Positions 33,402 through 43,592 of a stretch of DNA of 64,000 nucleotides are shown piece after piece. Source of the stretch: Cladophialophora immunda (taxonomy: Eukaryota > Ascomycota > Eurotiomycetes > Chaetothyriales > Herpotrichiellaceae). A program made the translations under genes and the position numbers. The stretch is taken from the NCBI RefSeq assembly GCF_000835495.1, contig NW_015622542.1, positions 186,001 to 250,000 on the forward strand. Direction: 5' to 3'. Position 1 is the first letter of the stretch. The number at the start of each line of letters is the position of its first letter. A model generated the notes under the pieces. That model saw only the letters and a list, made by a program, of their open reading frames with translations, was not told where the DNA came from and made no database searches.

Positions 33402-35353
33402 AGGACCCATGGACTCTCAATGTGCATACACAGTAGTTGTCCACAGCAGTGCAGTGAACAAGAATACATTTTCTCGCCGTCCATCTCGAGGAGCTTGGTG
33501 ATTTGCATTTGGAACCCTCTTTTATCTGTGAGAAGAGATCCCCACTCTCTTGACATCTGTATCTACCAAGGTCTTGTGGATTGGGTCGAATGCCCTTTCG
33601 TCATGGCTTTCAGCTGCAAGAGCGGATGGGAGGGGGAGGTCATTCGGTGCAGATTTCAGCTGGGCGATAATCTGAGACATCCTGAGACCAGTTGCGGCAA
33701 ATGAAACGAGAGCAACAAACTTTTCTCAGGCTTTTACCCGAACACCACCTCTGAGCAGATTGCCTGGCCAAGGGGGAGAAAAGGGAAAAGAGGCAGACAT
33801 TGGCTATAGAACGACGGAGTTGCGAGTTTAAATCATGCGATGGTGGTGTTGATGGTTGTGGTGGTGGCGGAGGACGAGATCATCTGGTGGTGGAGAGGGA
33901 CCAAGTGGAAGTCTCCGCGGCCAAAAGTGGTTGAAACTGCGCCGCCCTCGAATCCTCAGCGTCATCTCATCCATCATCCATCATCCACCATCAACCTTCC
34001 ACACATGAAACCTTCCATCCTTCCTCCATCATCACCACTGCCATCTCCATCCTCCTTCGTCCTCGTCCTCGTCCTCGGCGTCATCCTCATCTCCTCCGAC
34101 CCCCAACACCGTCTGGATCTGCGAAATGTCGGTCTTGCTTTCGTGCCCAGACGGGAAATGCCCCCTGGAAGTTGAAGCCATCATTTCCTTCTCGAAGCTG
34201 CCCGCCTGCGCCGCTAGCCCATCGCTTCAGACGGCCCTCCCCGTCAGCTGCCGTGTCACCAATACCAAGACTAAAGAGCATTAGGCCCCAATTGTGGCAC
34301 ACCCTTTATTGTGGGATGACGACTAGAGCCAGGCCCAATGCATGCCGCGTGCCTTATCGAAACCCCCTTTGGTGCCTCGGAGGGTGCCCCCAATTGCTGA
34401 TGCTGACTGACCGGCGGGCACTTTCAGAGCAGGTCGGTCCCGGTCATGAGGACACAACCTCGACGCCCTCGATGGAGTACCTGCAGTCACCTTACCTCCT
34501 CCGCCGTCTATGATCGATCCTCCGCTGTCGGCTTCGCACCTTGTTAGACGGGCGGTGTGTGGTTCCCGGAAACCTTGTTGCGCCCGTGGGTTCCCAACTC
34601 CCCGGTTCCCTTAATATTGGCCCAAGGTGATATCGCGGTTGATTGGTTGGCCAGGATGATTCCGGCCGGGGCGTGGCGACGTATCGGCACACGGCTAACC
34701 TCCATCTAACATGCAAGCAAGGTATTTTCTTCAGCTCGTGGCTCTCCCCTGAGGCAATACCCCCTCTGCAGGTCCACTGGACCGTCAAATCCGTAAGGGC
34801 CCCATGATTCGTCCAAGAGCTGCTGAGCCTAGCACACGAGTCCCGGTCGCCAGCAATATTGGCGGTTTGGCCACATCCATCCAGCGTTCCTAACTCTGTT
34901 CCCTTCCTCACCACTGGCAACCTTGCAATGACCTTTCACAGACAGGTGTTCGCAGTCTGATGCCACTAGACCTCTACCCTCGCCTTCCTATTCAGCTGCC
35001 CAAATTTAAAACACGACATGTTGCTCCTTCATTTTTGAAAATGCTCGGATCAACTGTCAGTGCTTTACCTTATTGTCAACTCTCCTTCCCTCGTGAGATG
35101 GTCCATGGCTGTCGGTGAAATCCACCTTTCCAAACAGATACTCCACGTTTTGCTTGAAGCTGTCATTGTCCGTCGGCCTGCGAACAACTTTCTGCTGTGC
35201 GACCGCTGAGCTGGCCACTCGACTTGGACACCAGACCGCGACTCAGCTGACGTTTCATCTTTCCCAGTCCCGACCTTGAACCAGCATTTTCAGCCCAGAC
35301 CTCCAGTCATTCCGTCCAGCAGGTGCCTTCAGATTCTGACTTTGTCCTACACA
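33402..35353. other. 2-kb intergenic region with simple-sequence tracts
   Basis: Upstream region of the DUF1349 gene. It holds a GTG/GGT-rich tract (about 33838-33895) and a partly complementary CCA/CAT- and TCC-rich tract (about 33960-34105). No domain-bearing frame was found; the 111- and 142-codon frames here are low-complexity or motif-free. Confidence 0.45.
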
Positions 35354-36175
35354 ATGGAGCTGTCTTGCGAGGACTTCGTGGCCGTCAACGTTCCAGCGAA
35401 CTTTGAACAACCCGAAGACCTGCATGAGTACTTCTCGCTGAGGGCGCCGCCGAATACAAGCATCTGGCGCAAACCTTCAGCGTCCGATGACACAAGTGCA
35501 CCGATGATCCTAAAACGATTACGCCAGTCTTTTATTCTGGCGGAAGTAACTGTGTCCGCCGACTTCGCCCGGGAATTTGATCAAGCCGGTATCGTCATTT
35601 TCGCTGGCTCGCTTCCTGATCCTTCAAGGCCATCAACGGCTGCCGCTCGTCGAATGTCCCGATACCAAAGACCGGGAAATGAAGCTCTGGCAACAGGAAA
35701 ATGGGCCAAAGCCGGCCTTGAGTTGATAGAAGGGGAGCTCCACGCTGCCTCTGTAGTGGCGATTTCCCCTTGTGGTGCAGACTGGGCTTCTTCAGCACGC
35801 TTGCCCTCGCCACCAACACCGTATGGCTCTTACTCACTCACTTCGCACTCCCTACGCATCAAACTTGAGCGCGTTGAGGAGTCTCTCTGGATCTGGTACA
35901 AATTACCGGATCATATTGCTTCCCTTGAGCAGCCGCGTTACCCTTATCCTGAACTCGATCCGCGATACCAGCGCGAACGCAATCCTGAAGACGTTGCATC
36001 CGGCTGGAGGAAGATGCGTGAGATCATGGGCTTCTTTGGTGGCGGACTGGAACACCAGAAGGCCACGGTCTGGGTCGGATGTTATGCAAGCAGACCGATG
36101 GAATTCGAACCCCGGCATAACTGGGAGACAGTTGATGGGTTGGTTGCGGAGTTTGAGGACTTGGATATCCTATGA
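35354..36175 (+). CDS. DUF1349-type concanavalin A-like protein
   Basis: Single-exon protein of 273 aa from the ATG at 35354 (MELSCEDFVAVNVP); the longer frame opens only with TTG. It looks like the DUF1349 family, a jelly-roll (ConA-like) fold. Visible family features are the early strand NTSIWRKPS, the AEVTVSADFAREFDQAGIVIF block, GKWAKAGLELIEGELHAASVV, and the late REIMGFFGGGLEHQKATVWVGCYASRP block. No signal peptide, so it is probably cytosolic. Fungal members are of uncertain function, though some are linked by annotation to carbohydrate or enolase regulation. It is longer than typical 200-230 aa members because of a central loop (residues about 100-165). Confidence 0.8.
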   Translation: MELSCEDFVAVNVPANFEQPEDLHEYFSLRAPPNTSIWRKPSASDDTSAPMILKRLRQSFILAEVTVSADFAREFDQAGIVIFAGSLPDPSRPSTAAARRMSRYQRPGNEALATGKWAKAGLELIEGELHAASVVAISPCGADWASSARLPSPPTPYGSYSLTSHSLRIKLERVEESLWIWYKLPDHIASLEQPRYPYPELDPRYQRERNPEDVASGWRKMREIMGFFGGGLEHQKATVWVGCYASRPMEFEPRHNWETVDGLVAEFEDLDIL

Positions 36176-37482
36176 TCTAGTGTGCTATATTTCCAACTCA
36201 TTGGGTTGGACAAATGGACTAGTTGGGATTGCGACTATTCAGACAATTCTCGGCGATTCGAATGCCCAGAGGTTATGGACTGGGCTAGATCTGAGAAGTC
36301 GACTTTTTGGATCTTGGCGTCGCAATGATTCAGGTTGATTTGTGCCAACTGGACAGCAGACGAGACAAGGAGACACGAGACAGGATCACCATAATCGCAC
36401 CAGCAGCAGATTGGTGCACTAGTCACAGAGGAGAAAGAAGAAGAACCATGATTTGAGAGCTTCCCGGGCTTCGTCTACCGATGGTAACCGAACGCAGCAT
36501 GGGGCACGAATAGGAAAGGAATGGCCAGGGGACCTTGGGCAAGAAGGGGTGACAATACCAATGCATGTCTTTAGGTTTTCGAACCGGGCGCTTTTGATCC
36601 CTGCAGAGGTTAGGAGGCGGACTACAAGAGGCGAGGATATGAATTCAGGAAGTTTGGAGTATGCTGTCGAAGGACAAGGAAGCCTTTCGACCTGGTCATT
36701 GAAAATCTCGTTTCCTTTTATCAGAGAATGTCGGCCTTGCGGCGGTAAAGGATGGACGGACTGGGCAACCAGAAAAGGTCGGTTTTCTACAGGGACCGAT
36801 ATAGGGTTGGGCGACGAAGATAGACTGGGATGGAAGAGATTTGGCTAGATTCATCTGCCCAGAAGCAACAGCATGGCCGGTTCTAGATAGTTATGTGCCT
36901 ATGACACGAGCGCATGTAATTGATGACGCATAATATATCCAGCAGATTTCCAAGACCACATATAATTCCACCTATCTGCCCCGTGTAAATCACTGAAGAG
37001 CACAGAGCTGGCAATTCCGGTGGCCGCAGCAGCTTGAGGTTCTGGTGCAGCGAGTCCATGAGAGAGGTCGCAGAGCAGGAAGATGGCAGTGGGACAAGTC
37101 GGAGACGGCCATCCAACAACAGGTCAAGCGAAGCTGGGACCGGGGACGCGGAACAGAAGCCAACCATTATTTCGAATTGGAAGCGGTTGAGTTTGATATG
37201 CTTCCGACAGGGGAGGCGCTTTTGCGAATGAAGCACAATGGATAAAGTCCCCTTCCACCTTTTCCTTGTACGACATTTGACATCAACAAAGCTGTCTATT
37301 CTCAACAGGGCCACCACAGCTGCTGGCATCCGCGTGTCCTCCTATAGGCAACTGAGGAAGAAGTGAGGCCTTGCCCCTCCTGCTGAGCAGCGGCGCACAA
37401 CTTGACAGTCAGGCATGGTTTCCCAACACCAAGATGCGGGGGAGATGCTGGTCTCCGGCTGGATGGTTACTGCTCCAACAGC
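36176..37482. other. Convergent intergenic spacer
   Basis: 1.3 kb between the stop codons of the DUF1349 gene and the F-box gene. It has frames of 131 and 148 codons with no recognised motif and no typical intron signals nearby, so they are not called as genes. Confidence 0.4.
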
Positions 37483-39237
37483 TCAATAAATCTCGACGAC
37501 GTGACGCCCACTGCCGGTAGCGAAGTCTTGCTGGGTAATTTCAACCTCCACCCCACGTGCCTTGGCCCATGCAATGATGTCTCTGGCCACGTTAAAGCAG
37601 TCGCGGAGTGTAACCTTGCGAAGTTGAGCGGCCTCTCGGATCAGATCCGACACAAATGCCCCGATGTTCTCAGCTTGCTCGAGGCAAAGTTCTTCTAAAG
37701 CCGGACAACTCTTGATGTATGAAAAGTCGTCGAGACTGATGAAGTTGGCATTGGCAATGCGAAGGGATTTCAAGCTTCGAAACCAAGGCATGCTCATTAT
37801 GCTGGTTAAGTGTTGAGCCACTTGTTCGTTGGCGGTCACCGAAAATTTCAACAACTTCCCTGGCTGGGTCTTTTGGATAGAGTATAGGACGAACGTGGGG
37901 AAAAAGTCACAGTCGTCCACTCGAAGTTCCTCGAGCTCGTTTAACGTAGGGTAAGGTAGTGCAGGGTCGCAAGGCTGGGCAACGAAACGGCATGAGGCGA
38001 GCTTTAACTGCTTAAGTGACGGGGGGAGGTTGATGCTGTGTAATTCGGCGTCGACAAGGTCGAGACTTCGAAGTTTCGTCATCTGACTTAGGTCTAGGGT
38101 ACGGCTCAACGGAGGTAAGCTGGCGTAGCGGATGCCCTTATAAGACAGCGTCCTCAGCTCCGGGAATTCAAAGGAGATGCGGTCCTAACAAAAATCCAGT
38201 CAGCTCAAATCGTGACGATCACACCCTCAAGCCTTGTTACGTACAGAACACAAGGACGAATAGCGACCACAACGCAGCTCATATTCTCGCAGACTGCTAC
38301 TTTTTACAGATACTTCCGCACCGGACGACGTAGACATATATTGGAATTTGCCGACCTCCAGGGATCTGTAGTTCCGTAGAACATCGTAAGCCCACTCGTG
38401 AGGGATCAGTGTCCTGCTGGATTCAACGATGATGACCCTCAGGTCGAATTGGCCCACGGACAACACAGCTGGGTAGTTCTGGACATCTCGCCATTCGAAA
38501 TCTTGCAACTCTGAGAAGCGCTTGTCCCGTTCCAGAGCCCGGACAAGATATTGCGCCGTAGGGCCGGGAAGTTGTGGCAGTTTGACTGTCTTGAGTGTAC
38601 GACACCTTTTGATGGCAGCGCTAAGCAATTTCGGGCTGATTTGTTTTGCAGAACTAGGAAAATACAAGGTACTGATTACTGGGTCCGCGTTGCTCACGAT
38701 TTTGTTCCATGACCTGGAGACGCGGAGCAGACGTATAATCGATCGGTAGTCGAGAAATGAAAGAACGAGTTCGACGACCTCGAGCGGCAGGGCGCTTAGG
38801 GGGTCTTTTGCTTGCGAGAGCACGATTTCGGTCCTTATCTGCTCGGCTGTTTTCTTCATTTCCTTGACGAGCAAAACATGATTTGCGTCGGAGTTGGGAA
38901 CTTTCTTCAAGCCATATTCAAAAAATCTCATTGCGGCGGCTTTGTTGTTCTTGCGGCATTCGGTGATCCCACTTCGGATGTAGCCTCGTGCGTCCGTGGG
39001 ATCAAGTCTGATCATGGCTTTCGCGTCTTTGAGAGCCTGATCCAGAAGATTCATTCGAAGATAGACTGCGACTCGGTGTTCCAGGACATGGATGACAGGT
39101 ATACTCTTGTCAGTGTTACAGGCTTTGAGAGCATCATTCACGGCGGCCAGGGCGGCAGCGTAGTCTTGTCTTCTGGCGGCTCCAAGGCAATCCTGAAGCA
39201 GGTGTTTCACCTGCTCGCTGGGATGTTCGGAAGACAT
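37483..39237 (-). CDS. TPR/F-box/LRR protein, Dia2/Pof3-like
   Basis: Substrate receptor of an SCF ubiquitin ligase; yeast Dia2 and fission yeast Pof3 act at replication forks and telomeres (family knowledge). 564 aa from two exons: 38245-39237 and 37483-38184. The 60-nt intron is GTACGT...TTAG, phase 0. The start is the ATG at 39237 (MSSEHPSEQVKHLL). Residues about 8-120 hold TPR units (ARRQDYAAALAAVNDAL, ALKDAKAMIRLDPTDARGYIRSG). The F-box is at residues about 146-182 (LSALPLEVVELVLSFLDYRS, SRSWNKI). The remainder is leucine-rich repeats (LKTVKLPQLPG, MTKLRSLDLVDAELHSINLP, ALEELCLEQAENI). The order TPR, F-box, LRR is diagnostic of this group. Divergent from the coiled-coil gene at 39540. 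Confidence 0.88.
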
Positions 39238-39539
39238 TTGAGCAGGAACGACAGTCGAAATGAGCTTCGGAGGAGGACTGAACAAATGAGTTCAGTAGCA
39301 ATAGAAGCCTGTCTAAAGCCTTGGTCGTTGGAATGCGAGGTCGTCGCGGGGAGCAAATGGACGCGACGCGCTCGGAGGCTGTCAACCGCTATTGGAAATC
39401 TCACGTGATTATTGGATAAACCTCGGCCCGGGTAAGGTCTCTGTTTACCACTAGCCTCATCTGACAACTGCCTCAATCCATGCGAAAGGGAGCTGCAACA
39501 GACCGCACCAAGCATCTGGCCCATCTGAGCTCCGGCAAC

Positions 39540-41443
39540 ATGGAGTCAAACAGCCTGGAAAGAGCGTCGCAGTACCTAAACAATCTTTTACTTGCGCGTG
39601 GTCTCCTCTCAAATGGGAAACCTATCGATTTTGCCCGGCCAGATCGTCATGGCTCCAGCACCAATCCAACAATGTCCCGAGTCATCAATCTCGTCCACGA
39701 CCTGGTTCTCCGACGCGATCAGGACGCTGAACAACGAGAAAACCTCGCCATGCATATTCGTCAAGCCCGCGCCGACGAAGCCCAGCGTGTCCTCGATTTC
39801 CAAAGGCTACAAGCCAAGAATGCCGAGCTCTCGCGAGTTGCAGCTGCGGCCGAGTCGCAGGAGCGAGCGCTGAAGGCAAACGTGCGCAAACTCGAAACTC
39901 AGGCAAAAGACCTCAGGGAGCAGATGTTGAAGATGAAATCCTCCTTGGATCAGGTGCGCGCCAAATGTCTGAGCGACGTCCGCAAGAGGGATGCCGAAAT
40001 GGACAAGCTGAAGGGCTTTTTGGCGGGGATGCAGCGCGGCAAGAAAGATTCGAGTGGCATGAAAATTAATACCATCAACTGGGAGCCAGAAGTCAGGGGT
40101 AGAGAGCTGCGCAATGGACAGGATGTTCACAGCTCCGAATGGAGCCTAGAAAAGGAGACCAACGAGTTTCTGACTGCATTGGTCAATGAGACGAGTACAG
40201 AAAATGTGTCACTTAGACGGATCATAACGGACACCATGCAAATCATGCGAGACATCACCGGGCTGGAAGCTGGGGAAGCCGGCGCTCAGAATGAAGAAAA
40301 CGAAGAAGACAAGACAGGCATCCTGGACCACTACCGCGAAGCCAATCGAATACCAACTCCGCAACAAACTCAAGCCGAAGACCTCACGTCTTGCGACGAG
40401 CTGGCTGAACAAATGACTGCCGTTCTAGGACACTGCCAATCGATACTCAGAGATCCGTCTTTCGTTCCGATTGAAGAAGTCGAAATCCGTGACGAAGAAA
40501 TCATTAAGCTGAGAGCAGGATGGGAAAAGATGGCAAACCGGTGGAAGGAAGCGGTAACGATGATGGATACATGGCGAAGACGTATGGTGGAGAATAGCGA
40601 AGGTCTGTCAAGGGACGACCTCTCAAGGCTGGAGTTCGGGAAGAGTGTAGCTATGCTACCTAACGGCCAACCTGTTTTTGGGACCAACGAGGAATTGTCG
40701 TCCATACTGTACGAAAGCAGTAGGCTGGACGAAGAAGAAGCAGAGCAAGCAGAATTTCCCTCAGAGTCCGAACAACGAGACATTGGACAGTCCATATCAG
40801 CTCAAAACGACGCCGCCATCAGAAAAGGCCAACCCAAGAAGCAGCCACCGGAACTCGACCTAGACCTAGACATTCCTTCGGCACAGGAACGGTCACCTAA
40901 AAGGCGTGCTTCAATTGCGCGCAAAGCGGGTAATATAGGCAAGCCGATGCGACCATTACATGCAATTGACACGAACAATCTCCACCGATCACCTAGGATT
41001 GGTTCCGAAAGGTGGACAACATCGAGGGATAGTGCAGACTCCGGTATTGGCAGTCTGGACGGTGCAATGGATGGCAAGCATGACTTAGAGAATGACGATG
41101 AGCACTATGAACGCGAGCTCGGGAAAAGAACGAGGGACTTGGAATCCCGGATCCCACGGCAGGTAAGGGTTTATATCATCCGACTCTGTCAACCCTTGGA
41201 CGCGCACAAGTTGTACTGATTCTGATCCAGATTAAGAAGCAGGAGCCGACGTTAAGTATAGACGAAAAACTCGCCGCGGTAGAGGCAGAAGCTCTAGCAA
41301 CTCAGCAAGACTTGAAATCAGCTGTTGGTGCCAAAAGGGGGAAACGGAAACATGGAGATGGTGCCCCCAAGACGAGGAAGGCATCGAGGAGGAGAAGCAC
41401 ATTGAGTCCGGAGGAGCTGGCTGAGTTGATGGGTATTGAATAA
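39540..41443 (+). CDS. ADIP-domain coiled-coil protein, TINA-like
   Basis: Predicted spindle-pole or microtubule-organising protein. 611 aa from exons 39540-41162 and 41231-41443. The 68-nt intron is GTAAGG...CCAG, phase 0. The second exon adds IKKQEPTLSIDEKL and ends in SPEELAELMGIE. An in-frame ATG at 39480 would add 20 residues; the later ATG (MESNSLERASQYLNNLLLARG) looks more natural because the conserved block begins there. Residues about 1-160 form the afadin/alpha-actinin-binding (ADIP) type region: a short helical block then a long coiled coil (QRENLAMHIRQARADEAQRVL through DKLKGFLAGMQRGKK). A second helical region follows (WEKMANRWKEAVTMMDTWRRRM). The basic C-terminus has KRGKRKH and RKASRRRS. 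Aspergillus TINA, a NIMA partner at spindle poles, has this character; orthology is inferred. Confidence 0.78.
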
Positions 41444-41708
41444 CTAGGACACCGACAGCCCTTCTGACGGCTTAGCATCCTTTGGGGGACTGCGCCTTGA
41501 TCCCTTGCCGTAATGTTGAAGCCATGGATCAGCTCGTGAACAATATCATCAGGTACATTGCAAAGTTCGGCCTCCGTTTCCTGGACCTTCTCTGGCAGTG
41601 GATGCGTTCTCAACACCTGGCATCTCGGCTAAGTCAAGAAGGCGATCCACTCCCGCCTTCATCGCCGCCCGTGTCCATGTGCTTCTCTGACCCTGCTACT
41701 CAAAATGG

Positions 41709-42806
41709 TCATAGACGGCTTTCATTGGCATGTGCTTCGTTGACAAGCACGATCCTATACCGTGCCTTGCCCGCATCCATATCCACGATCGCGCGATTGG
41801 CCTCCTTCAAGGGGTAGTTGTTGTTCCACGTCCACACCTTTTTCCGTGCAAACAGATCCAGCATCTCCCGGATCTCCTTTGGAGAACCGATGCCGGAGCC
41901 CGTGATTTTAATCTTCCTGGAGAGGAGCGCGAAGCCGTTGAAGGAGGGGATATTGTCTTCGGGGGCGCCAATTTGCACGTACGTGCCGCCGACGCGGAGA
42001 AGTTGGAGGTATTGCTGGAAAGGCATGTTGGCGCTTGAGACGGTCGAGACGATGAGGTCCAGAGACCTGCGGTGCGTGCGTGCCCAGTTCTTGTCTTCGT
42101 CTGTGGCGATGAAGGTGTCGGCACCCATCTTGAATGCGTCATCCTTCTTCGAAGAAGTGCGAGATATCACGACGAGTTTGTCCACATTCAGTGCTTTCGC
42201 ACCCATGACTCCAAAGTGACCCAGTCCGCCTAATCCAATGATACCCACGCGTTTCCCCGGCCCAGCGCCGTACTGTGTCAATGGGGAGAACGCAGTGATT
42301 CCGCCACAGAGCATCGGTGCAGCGACATCGCTGGGCAATGCGTCCGGGATCTTAAAGACAAAATGGGAGTGGCCGCGCCAATAATCGCCATACCCGCCAT
42401 AGGATTTGGACCCGTCGGGCCATTTCGAATTGTATGTTCCCGTCTGTTTGGTTTGGCAGTAGTTCTCCAGGTCGTGGGAGCATTCTTCGCAGTCTGGGCG
42501 AAGGCAAGAACCGCTTTGAGCCCCTACTCCCACGCGGTCGCCTACTTTAATCCCGTTTTCCACCTTTGAGCCAACGCGCACAGCAGTTCCAACAATCTCG
42601 TGGCCCACGCAGACGGGGTAGAGACTCGGACTCCATCCGGATCGGAGCGTATGTAAATCCGATCCGCAGATTCCAGTGTGCGTGATTTTGATGTCGACGT
42701 CAGTTTCTTCAAAGGGCTTTGGGGTGTAACTCTGCCAGACCATATTGCCTTTTGCCGAGTCCTTGTCGAGGCCCATCCAGCCTTGGAAAGTATAGTTGGT
42801 GGCCAT
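41709..42806 (-). CDS. Zinc-dependent NADP alcohol dehydrogenase, Adh6/cinnamyl type
   Basis: Medium-chain dehydrogenase reducing aldehydes to alcohols with NADPH. Single exon, 365 aa from the ATG at 42806 (MATNYTFQGWMGLDKDSA). Catalytic zinc ligands are Cys47 (GICGSD) and His69-Glu70 (GHE). The structural zinc cysteines are Cys101, Cys106, Cys109 and Cys117, all present. The Rossmann motif GLGGLGHFGVMGAKAL starts at residue about 195, and the following VISRTSSKKDDA segment has the Ser/Arg/Thr typical of NADP preference. The long CQTKQTGTYNSK-WPDG loop and GGYGDYWRGHSHFVFKIP match yeast Adh6/Adh7-like enzymes. Probably a cytosolic detoxification enzyme acting on aromatic or aliphatic aldehydes; the exact substrate is unknown. 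Confidence 0.92.
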   Translation of the reverse strand: MATNYTFQGWMGLDKDSAKGNMVWQSYTPKPFEETDVDIKITHTGICGSDLHTLRSGWSPSLYPVCVGHEIVGTAVRVGSKVENGIKVGDRVGVGAQSGSCLRPDCEECSHDLENYCQTKQTGTYNSKWPDGSKSYGGYGDYWRGHSHFVFKIPDALPSDVAAPMLCGGITAFSPLTQYGAGPGKRVGIIGLGGLGHFGVMGAKALNVDKLVVISRTSSKKDDAFKMGADTFIATDEDKNWARTHRRSLDLIVSTVSSANMPFQQYLQLLRVGGTYVQIGAPEDNIPSFNGFALLSRKIKITGSGIGSPKEIREMLDLFARKKVWTWNNNYPLKEANRAIVDMDAGKARYRIVLVNEAHANESRL

Positions 42807-43592
42807 CCTGTCGGCGGTTACTCGTGGATTGAGGATAGCTTCAGTAGCGCTGTCCGAAAGGAAGAAGGGAGATGAATTGGCTGTAGTGACCTGGAGAGAA
42901 GCAGGGCAAGCAGCTTGATGTTCAGGACGACGGCCAGCTTTTTATATCAGTTTCGGAACATTCCACCCCTCGCTCGCGGCGCTATCTCTTGGAGAGCGCA
43001 AGATGGAGTTATCAAAATGTTTATTTCCTCCGCGAGTTCGACCGAGGTAGAATGCCCGCTCAACCCTCTTCCATTACCTTCTCTTCCCGTACGTATCTGG
43101 ACAAACTTCATCCCGTGGTAGGCAATTCCCCCAAATGGCAGGTGTATTGCTTAGGGTTGATTCTATTGGCGGCTCGCATGCCTTTCGTTGATGGTAGTGA
43201 CTCATTCTTGTAAAGGTGTGCGATTGCTAGGATTTGGCGGGCACTTTGGGCTACGGAGCCAGTTGCAATGGACCTAATTAGTATACCGTGGAGGAATACA
43301 GAAATCGGAGACTTGACGCGGAATGATTTGAAACTGGTGAAGATAAACAACGTTGATGAAGACAGTGCAGTTACAGCATCGCCAGCGTTGTGCTCAGTGC
43401 CCGCTGGCGGCGCAGGCACAGGCTTTATAGACCGGATGACTAAGCTGCCTGTCGCTTGTGCGCGTCGACAGACAGACGCGATCAATCAACTTTCAATATT
43501 CAATAATCAACACAATTGCAACTTTCGCTACTCGGTACATTCCTGACACATCTCTCCAATAATGAGACCATGATATTCTCGTCCACACCAAG
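42807..43592. promoter_or_regulatory. Divergent promoter, alcohol dehydrogenase / nucleoporin
   Basis: About 0.79 kb between divergent start codons. No gene is recognised in it. Minus-strand frames that run into the nucleoporin exon are antisense shadows. Confidence 0.45.

Noticed and set aside
36883..37329. 148-codon minus-strand frame in the DUF1349/F-box spacer
   Set aside because: Composition and lack of motifs suggest chance; no supporting splice signals.
41709..42219. Plus-strand frames of 100-133 codons inside the alcohol dehydrogenase gene
   Set aside because: Antisense shadows of a strongly conserved coding exon.
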